Part shown: positions 44,493-56,604 of the stretch, piece by piece
Layout: each line of letters starts with the position of its first letter
Numbering within the stretch: position 1 is the first letter of the stretch
Assembly: GCA_911728435.2 (NCBI GenBank)
Contig: OU452198.1
Span: forward strand, 35,059,902-35,123,901
Source: Apoderus coryli
Lineage: Eukaryota; Arthropoda; Insecta; Coleoptera; Attelabidae
Length of the DNA stretch: 64,000 nucleotides
Direction: 5' to 3'
Notes under the pieces: generated by a model
Databases searched by the model: none
Told to the model about the DNA's origin: nothing
The model's input: the letters and a program-made list of their open reading frames with translations, nothing else
Position numbers and translations under genes: made by a program

Positions 44493-45439
44493 TAGTGATC
44501 CCACTTTACTTAACGAAAACTTAGCAATTCTGTAAGCTTATTATTGTTGACTATCAACAAATACACACAACTTTTCTCTAATTTAATGAACCTTGAGGCA
44601 TTTACGGAATAGCAGTTCCTATTGAAGAAGAAGAAATCCTGTGTGAACGAAAACATTAGTAGTAACCAGTTTCAATATCTTTGTGAGTAAGAAGGTTAAG
44701 TTCCTCTCTAGAAATTCAAAAGCTTTCAGCATTTCTATTGCCAGCTTTCAATGTATCATTAACTTTCAATAGCCCTCGGCGTCGCCAAAGTTAGGTTGGT
44801 TTTTCTTGAGATATAAAGTGTCTCCACTTCACCACTCTGAGAAAGCAAGTAATATTCTCTCCTGACGGAATAAAACACCCATAGATTGACGGAATACTAT
44901 GACTTGTCACTTTCATAAATACTGATGTCTTTAAGCGATCATTGGAGTTTTTATCGCTCAACGACATGAGAATATTTCGATATACCAAATTACTTATATC
45001 GATAAGTTACGTGCATCTCTATTAAACTTAATAATGTTCTATTTAAACGTCTTTTTCTTGAATTTGTTGTTTTTTTCCCAAGAAAAAATATGTCTGGTGA
45101 AATATACTATAGATTATTAAGGAAATATCGGTTTTTGCAGGTTATTTACTGTCTAGGAGATTCTTAAATTATTTAGCAATAGTGCTGCTGTTCTTTGCTA
45201 ACTCAAATTCAAGTAATTATGACAACATTTAGTTACTGCGATATTAAATATGTTTCTGCGATAAATGTTTTACGGTATAGAGTAGTGTTCTACATACAGG
45301 ATGTCTCACGATGAGCAGCCATTACAATATTTCTGAGAGTACTTCGCTTAGATGTTTGGCGTTTGCGTGTGCACACCCAAGGATTCTAGAAAGATCGTGT
45401 CATTGCGCCAAGTTCAACCAACATTTTCGGGATGAGAGG
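44493..45439. other. No recognisable gene
   Basis: AT-rich. CAGGATGTCTCACGATGAG at 45298 looks like one terminus of a TA-targeting element; no partner was found. Confidence 0.35.
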
Positions 45440-45990
45440 ACGGTTACCGCAACGTCGATATTTCGATATTACCTAATAAGAGCCTGTAGAGACCGGCAAT
45501 CTCGTCATTCCACCAGTATTTACATTTTTTTCTCCTAGTGAGTTGTCTTCTTGGCATCGCAACATCGCAGGATTCCATATCTATTTGTATCAGGTCGTCT
45601 GAATCAAACTTTGCAGTACGTCCGTTGTATTGTGTTTTGAAGTGATCCACGAGGAGACTTAGTTTAGCTACCACCCAGTCATCATCATTTGTACTTCTTG
45701 CTTGCTACTTTGTCGGAGTTGGCAGGCGATGTATTTATGATCGCTCTACGTCTCAATGTCAAGAGTTCTCGATTTATCGATATGTGGGGTCATCCGTGGG
45801 GAGCAGAGTGTTAAATCAATGCAGGATTTACTTGTCCTTCTTTCAAAAGTATGGACGTTCGGATCGTTTATGATGATTAAAGCATGCTCCACCCGCCTCA
45901 CCCACCGGTATGGGGGATCCGACCACTGCACCGTAAATTTCAATAGTTTCGGTTGTACCTGCCATATGTGTTATATATAGGGGGGCTGCC
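45440..45990 (-). pseudogene. R1-like LINE, end of endonuclease domain
   Basis: The minus strand reads VQWSDPPYRWVRRVEHALII, NDPNVHTFERRTSKSCIDLT, LCSPRMTPHIDKSRTLDIET, and after a frameshift KKCKYWWNDEIAGLYR. The pattern SxIDLTLCSxxM...W.VLDxET and the following W(W)NDEI linker belong to the apurinic-type endonuclease to reverse-transcriptase transition of R1/I-type ORF2 proteins. The catalytic N-terminal part and the whole polymerase are absent. Confidence 0.6.
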
Positions 45991-46048
45991 CGTGGTCCAA
46001 GTCCATTGCCGTGATCGTCATAGGGGGCGATCTAGGTGGTATGAAGGT

Positions 46049-47292
46049 AAGTATTAGGATTTTATATTTCGGGATTAGAGACCAAAAACAAATATTAATC
46101 ATCGAAAATCACTTTATGGTTTTCCAAAATATTCCCCATGAAGATCTATACACTTTTGCATGCGTTTGAACCAATTGTCAAAGCACTTTTGCCACTCTAC
46201 TTGAGGTATGTCCAAAACATGCATTCTTCAGGTGTCGAAAAACGTTGACCTCTCAGTACGTACGGGAATCAAAAGAAGTCATTCGGTGCCAAGTCAACAC
46301 TATATGGCGGATGACTCATCAAATTGATGTTTTGGGTGCTCAAAAATGCAGTTGTTTTAGCCGATGTGTGAGAGCTCGCATTGTCGTGGTGAAAAGTGAT
46401 CCGTCTTCGGCGGTTGGTTTTCCTGATTTCTTGAAAGACAACTGGCAAACAAATGGTTGTGTACCGCTCAGAATTGACTGTTCTGCGTTGTTCTAGTGGT
46501 ACGGTTGCGCCATGTCCTGTTTTTCCGAAAAAACAGGCGACCATTTCCTTGGAAGTGCTTCATGCGCTAACAACTTTTGTTGCATTTGGCTCATCTTGAA
46601 ACACCCATACAATCGACTGCTGTTTACTTTCGGGTTCATACGCGCAAATCCTCGATTCATCACCTGTCATGACGTCATAGACGTGTTTCGAAGCACCGAG
46701 CTGGTATTTTTTGACCATTTCTTTCGACCAATCGACACGAGCCTCTTTTTCAGCGATTGACAAATTGTGTGGGATCCAACGCGAATAATTTTTTGTTTGA
46801 CAGTCAAATGTTTATGCAATATTGAATGTATGCTGATTCCACCAATGCCTAAGGTTGTCTCAATCTCTTGATAGGTCACATGACGATCTTGCAATATCAG
46901 TTCGCGCACAGTATCAATGGTTTTCGGAACAACAACTGATTTTGAACGACTTTCACGAAATTTGTCTTGTAGTGAACTACGACTACGATTGAATTCACCA
47001 TACCATCTATAAAGACTGGTCGTTGATGGAGCTTCATCGCCAAAAATTGAATTAAATTTATCCTTGCACTGTTGCTGAGTTAATCCACGTCGAAAGAATG
47101 TTCAGGATTTAATTCCATTTTTGGGCCGAGATGAATCTTTTAAGTTACTATAAACAACACAAATAGCGCTCGTTTGTCACAACGTTCTGAGTACGTATAA
47201 CCTCAAAAATGTCCAACTTTACGATAGAGCTGTCAGTTGCCAGATTGCGACACCAGGGTTGCCAAACTCCGAAATAGAAAAGGTAACCCTCG
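46049..47292 (-). mobile_element. Mariner transposon (copy D)
   Basis: The right end reads GGTAACCCTCG then TA (47293-47294), with CCAGGGTTGCC just inside as in copy B. The left end keeps TTTTATATTTCGGGATTAG, but the outer dozen bases are degraded, so 46049 is approximate. The full gene lies between. Confidence 0.88.
46114..47118 (-). pseudogene. Mariner transposase, broken (copy D)
   Basis: The start codon is at 47118. The N-terminal part has lost about 20 bases near 47095 (the NREHFRAI segment). TGDESRICAYEPESKQQ keeps the first aspartate but W has become R. HHDNASSHT and YSVDLAPNDFF keep the second and third aspartates. Several frameshifts (around 46560, 46790 and 46250) break it. The C-terminal FEKQ has become FGKP before TAA 46114-46116. 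Confidence 0.88.
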
Positions 47293-48407
47293 TATAAGAT
47301 ACACGAAAAAGGAAATAGACCCCTAGCCCTTGCAACCTAATAGCGTCGGGGTCGGAAGAGAACAAGAGTCGGTCAAGGGAGACCAGAGAGGAAAGGTAAG
47401 TAAGAAGAAGAGGATACCACCCCAAAGTAAGTGAGAAGTTGGAGCAGGGTAAGTATCCAGCTGGGGTTCCCCGGGTTCGCCATTCCCGTACTCACAAGAC
47501 GTAAGCCCCTGGGGATGCGCCACAATGATTTAGTTTTACACATCCAAGTCACGTATACCATTCGCTGAACTTAAATCATGAAATCGATGCAGCGATAACT
47601 CGATCCTATAGGTACTAGAGGAATAACCACAAAAAATAAAATTTACTATATGTCCCCAAGTATGGAAGAATATTTTTTTGTGTATATGCATTTTCCTGCA
47701 TAGAAAGACGCGTGGGTATCAACTTACAATAGGGCTGATTTCTTTTATTTGCTGTAAATGTCTATGTAATATTATGTACATTCTCTTTCACGTTTTCTAT
47801 ACGAAATATACAGACCATCATTTTTAGAAAATTGCACGTCCGGTCGTGTTTTCGGTGCAGGCTTTTGTCTGCAATTTGCTTTTATTTCGGCCGAGTACAC
47901 CGCCGCACTATTCGTTTATATTATTTATTTCAATTGATGTATTTGGTGCATAAATTAATATTAATAACCGGGGACAACCTTTTATAAATTTATCTTAAAA
48001 ATCACTGAGTGTATTGTACAGTATGTCAACCAATAGTGATAATAATTTCAGCGGAAGCGAGAAGCATGCTACAGAAGATTATATTTATCAAATCAAACAT
48101 TTCAGTAATTAGTCTTCATTAACCATTTAAATCACGCATCTTCATTTTATATTTATAAAAACGCCAACTTATTTTGTGTTATAATAATGTATAGTCCTTC
48201 TAATCTTAGTTTATAATGATATAAAAAAACCAAAACTCGATATCTCTTTGTAATGTCAATATCGCCCGCAGTCGTCCATAGGCGCACCCTTTTAACTTTT
48301 CATGACAATACGATACTTTAAAAATCCTTTATGTATTAACAATAAGTGTCTTTTGATTTGTATAAAAGTATACTGTATTTTTCCATGCCGCTTTTGTTTT
48401 TGGAAGT
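47293..48407. other. No gene; GC-rich stretch 47310-47545
   Basis: The first part (GGTTCGCCATTCCCGTACTC, ACGTAAGCCCCTGGGGATGC) is GC-richer than its neighbours and vaguely recalls insect LINE untranslated regions, without proof. The rest is AT-rich and unassigned. Confidence 0.3.
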
Positions 48408-49333
48408 TTAGACATAGATTTTAAAATGGTGTTGTTTGATCGTTTCTAATAAAACATTTTTTACTGGAATTTTTTCTGGAATATTTATATTTTTAGATGT
48501 CATAAACTTTCATATATCCTCCTTTTTTGTATTATTATTAGGTATTTTATTTAATATTTGCGAATGATAAGACGCATTATCCATAACGATAACTGAACTT
48601 GGGGGAATATTAGGTACTAGCTGTTCAGCAAACCATTTTTCAAACCAATTCGCGGTCATGTCGTCGTGGTAGTCTGCAGAAGACTGTCTTATGTTTTTGG
48701 CTGACAAGAGCAGTGCGTTGGGTACGAACCCATTTTCCTTTCCCGCATGTAGAATTATAACCCGTTTTCCCCTTGAACATGGAGCATTTAAAGTACAATT
48801 TGAGTCTTGTCTACCCAACCGTACTTTACAGTATCATGCATATCAAACCACGTCTCGTCAAGATAATATATTATCGTTCTGTTTGACTCGCGGTACTCTT
48901 TTATTTTACGCAAATATTCCTCGCGCATTTCCACAATACGGCGTGATTCCATTATTAGTAAACGGTTATTAATTTTCTTATATTTAAATCCGCACTCTAA
49001 TAAAATACCTTTTAAAGTTTCCAAAGATCGATAATTATAATTAGGGTATTCGCTCAGTTTATTCGAAATCATTTCCAAAGTAGGGACTTTATTTTCTTTA
49101 TACAAATTTTGAATTGTTCTTCGAATACATTCTCTTTGAGGCATCGTCAATATTTTTAAATTTTTGATTTTTCGTTTTCTTTTAACAGAGTGATCTACAG
49201 CAACCCCTTTTCTGATAACTAGATTAATAGTAGAAACCGGAATCTTAGTTAATTCAAACATTCTTTTTATAATAAGTGTATTCGTCACTTCCTTATTTTC
49301 AGACCTTAACTGATGATAAATATTTTTGCACAT
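48408..49333 (-). pseudogene. IS630/Tc1-type DDE transposase, broken
   Basis: Minus-strand start MCKNIYHQLRSENK at 49333. An N-terminal helix-turn-helix region (FELTKIPVSTINLVIRKGVA) is followed by the catalytic part: YYLDETWFDMHDTVKYGW (first D), then after a frameshift near 48800 CSRGKRVIILHAGKENGF, and VIVMDNASYHS (second D). TGG has become TGA after KKED-I (48510); 33 further codons stay in frame (KFMTSKNINIPEKIPVKNVL) to the stop 48408-48410. The usual last block with the catalytic glutamate (family pattern NPIELIW) is not found, so the C-terminus is lost. Terminal repeats were not located. Not a mariner: DETW and MDNASYH are typical of a different DDE_3 branch. Confidence 0.8.
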
Positions 49334-51189
49334 GTAAATCTTGATGCTTAAACTTCCAACCTGTTCCGCTCGTGTCGTATACCATTATAACGTATCGCGG
49401 TCCTATACACTGTCACTGTATACACTGACGGAAAAAGTTTCATCCACTTGAGGTGTGATTAAAAGTTATTATGTAATTTGATAGATTTTCTTACATTTTA
49501 TTAATGTAAGAAAAACTATTGAACAGATCATGGTTACAATATTCTGCCACCATGATTTACTGTCCGATACAAATTTTCTTCCTAAATTCCACATTAAGTC
49601 TTCGCCATACCATATGATGTTCATCCGATTATATTTAGATTAATCTGAGAAAATATCACGTTGCCAAAAATTATTTGTTTCATTCATATTATATTTATTT
49701 GCAAACTCTAATCATTAACCCAATAGTTTTGCCAGTCCCTGTAGTTAATTTTCTTATAAGGCGGCTCGATATCAAAATGAAATTTGGCACACTTACAGAA
49801 CAAATTTTGTCCCAACTTTTTTTTTTGTGCGATTTTTTACTTTTTCTAAAACGAATAATAAATTACTAGATTAAAATTGTTAAGTCAAGTGACCTTAATG
49901 GGGGATTCTTCCTCAGTGCAATATTTAAATTTTGAGACTGCAGCACGTGCACACTGTCGTGTTATTAATTATTAATTTTGTTAGATTCAGTAAGTGAATA
50001 TCCATTTGATGGTACTCATACTGAAATAACATCACCGTTACTGATGTTTAGTCAAATTATTCGCAAATATTCTTCAAATATGTTGAAAAATGTTTTAAAT
50101 GTTTACTTCGTAAACGAAGCAACATATGAAGAAAATACAAGAGATAAGTAAGTTGTAGTTGATTTATTTCGAAACAGTATCAAAAATTAAATTACAGTCA
50201 GTGGCGTACATTTTTTTCGTGAATAAGTTTGATCTAGTTAGGGCCATAGAAGCTCCCTAAGGAGAATATTTGACTTCATTAAAAAAATTGTTATTTACAA
50301 AAAACTTTAACACCTTGTATTTTGGAAACAATTATTAATTTCTGGACGTACACTGTAAAAAGAAATCGTGTAAAATTACAGCAAATTAAATTGGTTACCG
50401 GATGCCAACGACGATGGATGTGAAATCGCATCTCTAATGTAAATTGACAAAAGTGTGTAAAACATATGTACCAAAAAATCTGTAAAATTCGAGACTATTT
50501 CGTTGTATAGTTACAGTGTGTATGCGTGTGAACATATATGCCTTTCCGTTAATATGTTTGTAAAAAAACTTTAACATTACACCATAAAATGTGATTTTGT
50601 TGTGGAAATACATTTTTGTTTTAAAACCACAGCACGATTACTGGAAAACGCCATTTACAGTTTTTTTGAATTGACATCGGCTAATCATTTTACTGGAAAA
50701 TGTTCATCAACGGTCATTGTAATATTCCTACAACTTCTCGTGTACTTTTACACAAGCCACCGTTGGATTATTTAGTAGTACGTATTCCAGGGTGATTCCT
50801 AAATTGATGAAGATATTAAAATAAACAACATTTTCAAATAACTTTTTTTTAAAATGTGAAAAATAAGTTACATTCATTTATTACAAAATGTGCCAAATAG
50901 GACCGTATTTGAAACATTTTGTTTTGTCAATTTAAATAATGTGTTCAAAGGTGTCACCATAGTGACAACTTTGAACACTCTATTGGAATAGAACAATTTT
51001 TTTTTTTAAAAAAAATTTATGGATAAAGCTTTTTTGAAAGACAAAAATGATATTAAAAGTTGAATAAAACAAGACGTTCACGCAACGCAGTAGTAAAAAT
51101 ACGCTAATATCATCACACAGTATTTACAGTGTTGCCAAGTGATTTTATTTTCACTGAGTTTTAAATGTACTGCACTAGTATTGTTTAAT
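49334..51189. other. No gene; foldback-family fragment at 49745-49870
   Basis: GCTCGATATCAAAATGAAAT, TTGGCACACTTA and TTACTTTTTCTAAAACGAAT repeat the left arm of the foldback at 28750-28950 with an internal loss. The remaining sequence is AT-rich with no supported feature. Confidence 0.4.
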
Positions 51190-51905
51190 CGTACTTGGTA
51201 AATGGTCAAACTAATACCTTAACTAAAACAAACCTAATCTAACCCAACTACCCCAACCCAACATCATTCACCCACATTAACCTAAATACCTAACCCAATC
51301 AAATCAAACTAACCTAACCCTAACCAACCCAATCTAATCACACTATCTCAAACTAACCCAACCTAATCTAACCAAACTACCCCAATATAAGCACACTACC
51401 ATAAAGTAACTCAAACTAACCCAATATAACTCACCCAAACTAACCTAACTACCTAACCTAAACCAATCTAACGGAACTACCCCAATATAACTCACCCAAA
51501 CTAACCTAACTACCTAACCCAACCCAATCTAACAGAACTACCCCAATATAACTCACCCAAACTAACCTAACTACCCAACCCAACAAACGAAACTACACCA
51601 ATATAACTCACCCAAACTAACCTAACCCAACCCAAACTAGCGAAACTACCCCAAAAGAACTCAGTCAAACTAACCGAACTACCCAAGTCACGAAACTACC
51701 CAACGCAACAAACGAAACTACCCCAATATAACTCACCCAAACTAACCTAACCCAACCCAACCTAGCGAAACTACCCCAATATAACTCACCCAAACTAACC
51801 TAACTACCTAACCCAACCCAAATTAGCGAAACTACCCCAATAAAACTCAGCCAAACTAACCTAACTACCCAACCCAAGTAACGAAACTATCCAGCCCAAC
51901 TATAA
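51190..51905. repeat. C/A-rich, nearly G-free minisatellite
   Basis: Over about 700 bases the plus strand is almost entirely A, C and T, built from AACCTAA, AACCCAA and a longer unit of roughly 55-60 bases (GAAACTACCCCAATATAACT, CACCCAAACTAACC, TAACCTAACCCAACCC), starting near 51474, 51534, 51588, 51645, 51714, 51767 and 51826. CCTAA resembles the insect telomere repeat TTAGG read on the other strand, but here it is irregular and interstitial. Confidence 0.85.
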
Positions 51906-52485
51906 TATTAATTTTAAACTAAGTAATCAGAGCGAATCCAAATTTAAACTACTTTCACTATAATCGCTAGAAGCAAATAAAATAATAACTTGTCTTAACT
52001 TGCAGAAAAAATAATTTTTGCGCGGAAAAACATTTGAACGACTCGAATAAATATGGCAACATCGCATATAACCTCTATATTCTTGTTTGCTAGAATTGGT
52101 AAATGTAAATAAACTTGTAACACACTAACCCTATCTTAATATTTTAGCAAATTTATTTTACTTAAAAAAGGGGTTTAATGTGGTCTGTTTGTCTTAAGTA
52201 GGAATTCTGTGGGTCATCAAGTTTACTAAATAGAAGAATACCCCATAAATGGTTTATATATTTAGCGGGTAATGGCGTTTTTTGTTCCAAAAGAAACGAG
52301 GCATTTTAGATCTTTATTATTTATTTAAGAACAAAAAATTATATGATCCATTGATTTTTTGGTTTAATTCATCTCTATTTAAGGTAAGCTTTATAAAAAG
52401 TTAAGAAAAAGTGTAAAATTCTGTGGGTCTCCAAGTTTACCAGAACCAAAAATATCGTCGCTTTTACCTACATTTTATGAACAAC
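51906..52485. other. No recognisable gene
   Basis: AT-rich, no supported feature. Confidence 0.35.
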
Positions 52486-52921
52486 CTATAGGTACCTATA
52501 ATATCCAAATGAAAGAGAAAACTTTCCTACAATAAAACGATTGTCCCTGTCATTCCACACTAACTTGGTCTTCTGCCCTACTAAACGTGCTACTTTGCCG
52601 ACCACCCTGTACCCATCTTCCATGTGCTTAACATTAGATTTTGATCGGTTTTCGTCGTTTATTTCGCCTAATTTATACGGTATGTTTACATATGTTGAAA
52701 ATCGGCGGCGGGCGCATATAATTGTCGGCGTTTTGGTCCCGTCGTCAAAGGCCTCGGACGGACCGGGATGGCGCCACTGTAGAAAAAAACCGCGTACTGT
52801 TACGAGAATACAAGCGCAAAAAATAATAATAAAAGAAAAGAAAGGCAAGAAAGAAAGGAAAGGACAAACGCGAAAACCCAACAAGCGAACAGATCAGAAG
52901 AGTTATAAAAGAGGTTTATGA
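52486..52921. other. Overlapping open frames on both strands, unassigned
   Basis: A minus frame of 132 codons (52884-52486) begins with a hydrophobic segment (FIIIFCACILVTVRGFF) and continues WRHPGPSEAFDDGTKTP; a plus frame of 126 codons (52541-52921) ends very basic (KEKKGKKERKGQTRKPNKRT). They overlap, so at most one is real. The central part 52640-52790 is GC-richer than its flanks. TACAGTGGCGCCATCCCGG on the minus strand at about 52781 resembles a hAT-type terminus. I recognise neither protein. Confidence 0.25.
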
Positions 52922-53526
52922 AAATGTGAGTATGTAACACATACCTACCACTATTAGGTATCTATGTTTGTACCTAATCACATTAAAACCAGCCACGGTA
53001 GGATTTAAAAAATGGACTGCTGGAAGTGATTAATTAAGCATATTATTTGTAATTATCGCTTGAGAGTTAGGTAACATAAATTATTACAGCTTTAGTTTAT
53101 TTTCTAGTCTAAAGGTACAGGGTATTTGATTGGAACAGAGGCAATCAACAAGCTGAGAAAAATAGAGAAATACTTTCACGTGTTGAGAAAACATGTATAT
53201 GAATTTGGTTATGTACCTACTTCATTTATTACTACCGTTACATATTAAAAAACTGGATGAATTAACGGGAATATCCAAAATATATAGCTTTAAATATATT
53301 TTTTATACTGCAAACATGCTAAATACAGCAAATTTTAATTTTCTTTGCTAATTTTAAAACACGTAGGTATATGCATTATGGAATTATTTAGCAAGTTTTA
53401 TATATTTTCGAAGTTTAATAGAATAGGTCTAGTTAATAATATTGGTCCAACTAATATTTTTATCAGAGATAAACCACTAATATATTTATCCTTTATTTTT
53501 TCACATATTTTATATTTTCGTAGATA
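52922..53526. other. No recognisable gene
   Basis: AT-rich, no supported feature. Confidence 0.35.
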
Positions 53527-54425
53527 CAGGGTGTTAGTAAATAAGTGCGACAAACTTCAGGGGGTAATTCCGCATGAAAAAAATAATGACAGTTATCTGT
53601 TAAAGTTTTTCTTAAAAACTGAAGATTTATTGAGTGCTCTGAAACCGTTGGAGATATGCAAATGAAATTTATTGAGTTTTAAGAGGTAGTTATTGCGCAT
53701 TTTTTGGCAAGCAATTAAAAATTTTATGTTCATCAGTGGCGCGCATGCGGGTCATGATCTCAATATTTTTAAAGAAAAAATGGTACGCCACTGGAATTTT
53801 GCAAATAAAAAATCATTTTGCAATTCTTCGTTCAATTTGTGATAAAAAATCTCTCTTGCTGTTTTATCGTAGGGGGCATCGTCTTTGTGCAAAAAAATAA
53901 AACATCTTACCCCGCATTTTTCATTTCTTTAATACATTATTAAGAACTATCTAATACAATAAACATTAAACCAAAACAATAAGAGAAAATAACACTAATA
54001 ATAAAGAAACGCTAATTTGACATTTCGTTGAAATATTCGTATGACAGAATGTTGACAGTAGCCTACTAGCGTCGCGGCGAGATATTTTATTTTTTTGCAC
54101 AAATGCCCCCTACGATGAAAAAGCACGAGAGATTTTTTATCACAAATTGAACGAGGAATTCCAAAATGATTTTTAATTTGAAAAATTCGAGTGGCGTACC
54201 TTTTTTTTTTTCTTCAAAAAATTGAGGTCATTTTTAATTGGATGTCAAAAAATGCGCAATAACTACCTCTTAACACCCACTAAATTTCATTTGCATATCT
54301 CCACCGGTTTCAGAGCAATCAATAAATCTTTAGTTTTTAAGAAAAACTTTAACTGTATCTCAGCAGGTCATTATTTTTTCATGACTACCTACTGAAGTTT
54401 GTCGCACTTATTTACTAACACCCTG
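53527..54425. mobile_element. Foldback element with about 400-base inverted arms
   Basis: CAGGGTGTTAGTAAATAAGT, GCGACAAACTTCA at 53527 mirrors GAAGTTTGTCGCACTTATTT, ACTAACACCCTG ending at 54425, with TA on each side. The arms stay alignable to about 53910 and 54080 (GTAGGGGGCATCGTCTTTGT against ACAAATGCCCCCTACGA). The centre is non-coding. The CAGGGTG terminus is shared with the element of 28621-30615, though the inner sequence differs. Confidence 0.88.
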
Positions 54426-54433
54426 TATATATA

Positions 54434-54540
54434 CACACAGTTAGTAAATAAGTGCGACAAACTAACACTAACTACTAACTACACTAACTAGCACCCTGTA
54501 TATATACAGGGTGTTAGTAAATAACATATTATAGGGTTTT
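54434..54540. repeat. Cluster of extra foldback termini
   Basis: Directly beyond the foldback lie CAGTTAGTAAATAAGTGCGA, CAAACT ... GCACCCTG (about 54438-54495), a copy reduced to its two ends, and then another start, CAGGGTGTTAGTAAATAAC (54506), which stops after 20 bases. An ACTAACTACTAACTACACTA filler separates them. Confidence 0.65.
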
Positions 54541-55483
54541 TTAGGTGGAGTTATAAGGTAATAAGAGACCAATATCAAAATATAACGTTTTTAATGTAGA
54601 TAAACAAAAATATCATTAAATTTAAATTGAATTCTTATATGCTAACAGGAATATTCTTCCAAAAAGATAGTCTGTTTTCTGGCATCAGCGGTACTAAATT
54701 TTTTATTATCGATTATTTTTTTCGGCGTCTATTCCACATGGTATGTTTCGGAAAACAGGTCTCATAAGTTCTTTATTTTTTGGGAACTTTTCTTGCAAAA
54801 TGTCAACTTCAATAAATTCAAAGTATCAGACATATTTTTTTCAATAGTACTAATTTCGTTGTGGTCTTCAGAGTAAATTGGTATATCCGATGTTACATGA
54901 ATTTTTACATTACTGTCAGTATGTTATGTACTAACAGAACACAGTTTTTTTTAATTGGTTCTTTATTTAACACCAAATTAACTAGATGTAGTCCACGATT
55001 CATATTTTTGTTGTTTATGAATTTTCAGATTCACCAAAATGATTTATATATTAATTATTACTGAACGTATAATAAAATTAGATGTTTTTATTCTGAACGT
55101 TTGATTACAACTAACACGCTTCAACAGAAAAAAACCGCGCAAACGTAATGTCCTAAGCAACAACCACGTAGATTCAGACATGCTTTATAATGATATATTT
55201 ATATTATATTTTGAAAATTTGGCGGTTGTCTCCACCCATATCACAGGGCCCCCAAACTCGTACACCAAAATTTAGCTCAATTGGTTAGAGCGTTTAGGCG
55301 CTATCGTGGAAGAATACATGCAGACACACACACACAGACCGACAGACTTCCATCTGGAAATGGTCGAAGTCCTCTCAAGGAACTTCAAAATGGTTATATC
55401 CGTCATTATCTCAATTTTTGTTTAGCACGTTCTTAATACTTTCCTTGTACGGAAAGAAAAAATAGAGATTATATAAGCCTCTG
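54541..55483. other. No gene; LINE-tail-like segment 55255-55450
   Basis: CACCAAAATTTAGCTCAATT, GGTTAGAGCG, (CA)n and GACCGACAGACTTCC form the kind of segment found at arthropod LINE 3' ends. No coding region is attached. Confidence 0.35.
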
Positions 55484-55800
55484 TCCAAGATAAGAATGGG
55501 ATAAATAAAATAACAACGAAGTTGAAATTTGTAAACGCTATCTTTTTTTCTTCAAAAAGTACCAATGAGGAAGTGCTTTTAATTTTTTTATATCTGTAAA
55601 AATAATGTCAGAAACCAATAAAAACTAAAATCGCAAAAAATTATTGTTTTTTCAAAAATTCTCGGAAACGGCTAAAGTTAGTTTATTTTTGAAAACACCA
55701 TTTAAAAGGTGATTAAATTGTACAACTTTTCTCTAATTTAACCGATATTGTAACTACTACCGTTTCCAAGATTCCAATGCTATCCCATTCTTATGTTGGA
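55484..55800. mobile_element. MITE with TCCAAGATAAGAATGGGAT ends
   Basis: TCCAAGATAAGAATGGGAT (55484) and the inverted ATCCCATTCTTATGTTGGA (ending 55800) bound a 317-base non-coding segment. A second copy of one end starts at 63923 and runs off the window (AGCATGGGAAACTTGGAAAC, GGTTAAATTAGAGAAAAGTT, both also at the right end here), which confirms a family. Confidence 0.7.
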
Positions 55801-55924
55801 AATGGTGTATACCTCGAAAATATAAAATTATTTCCAGACATCCAGGGTAATCCATTTAAAAATGTTGTAAATTTTCAAAAAAGCCGATTTGGATAATTTT
55901 TTAATATTTTTCAGGTACATATAC

Positions 55925-56371
55925 TAAACCAGCACTTAAAGTGCTGGGCCAAAAGCGAGCACCAGAGATATTGGGAACATATTCCCAAGCAGGAGCATGG
56001 GAAGAGGTTTATACCTGGTGCCGCAACAAAACGCACTGAAAAACTGCCATCATTAAGCAGGAATCAGATGCGAATAACTATGGGACTCCTTACTGGGCAT
56101 TGCGCTCTGAGAGACCACCTAAATAAGATGGGGCTGTACAATGGGGACCTGCAATGCAGATTGTGTAATGGGGCAGTTGAAACAGCTTACCATGTAATAT
56201 GTGAGTGTGTAGTTCTACAACGAAGAAGACACGCTATTTTTGGGCATTCGCTGATTGCGCCAGCAGATATTGACACCCAACACATAACTGAACTCCACAA
56301 GTTTGTGGAGGCTGCAGTGAAACCGGGGACTTAAGTCGTACGGACCCTTTCAAAAAAAAAAAAAAAAAAAA
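55925..56371 (+). mobile_element. LINE 3' end with poly(A) tail
   Basis: A 5'-truncated LINE: the C-terminal end of its protein, stop at 56332-56334, a 17-base UTR and about 20 A residues (56352-56371). Short UTR plus uninterrupted A-run and open frame point to a relatively young insertion. Confidence 0.75.
55934..56334 (+). pseudogene. LINE protein C-terminus with CCHC-type zinc knuckle
   Basis: Open for over 130 codons: LKCWAKSEHQRYWEHIPKQE, TKRTEKLPSLSRNQMRITMG, then LLTGHCALRDHLNKMGLYN, CRLCNGAVETAYHVICEC (CxxC...HxxxxC knuckle) and FVEAAVKPGT. This is the tail that follows RNase H in I/R1/LOA-type LINEs; compare RFFTGHHPVKYYLKKMGL and CGFCEDATETTEHVLCAC at 26.5-26.9 kb, a related but different family. 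A worn relative of its first part is at 60520-60575. Confidence 0.8.
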
Positions 56372-56604
56372 CAGCACTTAATTTACTTCAACTTTCATAA
56401 TTTAAACTTTTTTCTAGGACAAATCTAAACGCAGATAGCCATTGGTCAAAATATATGTGATCATCGTGTACTATATGAAAAAAAATGAAGCAAATTGAAT
56501 ATAACTAATTTATTAATGAGCAAATTTCATAAATTTTTTGAGTGTCGGTAACTGTAGATAAGCACTAGATGTCGCCGTATACCACAGTTAAATCGAGAGC
56601 CAGG

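Noticed and set aside
55262..55300. TTAGCTCAATTGGTTAGAGCG as a tRNA gene
   Set aside because: An A-box-like D arm is there, but no B box or T arm follows at the right distance. It fits a LINE-tail sequence instead.
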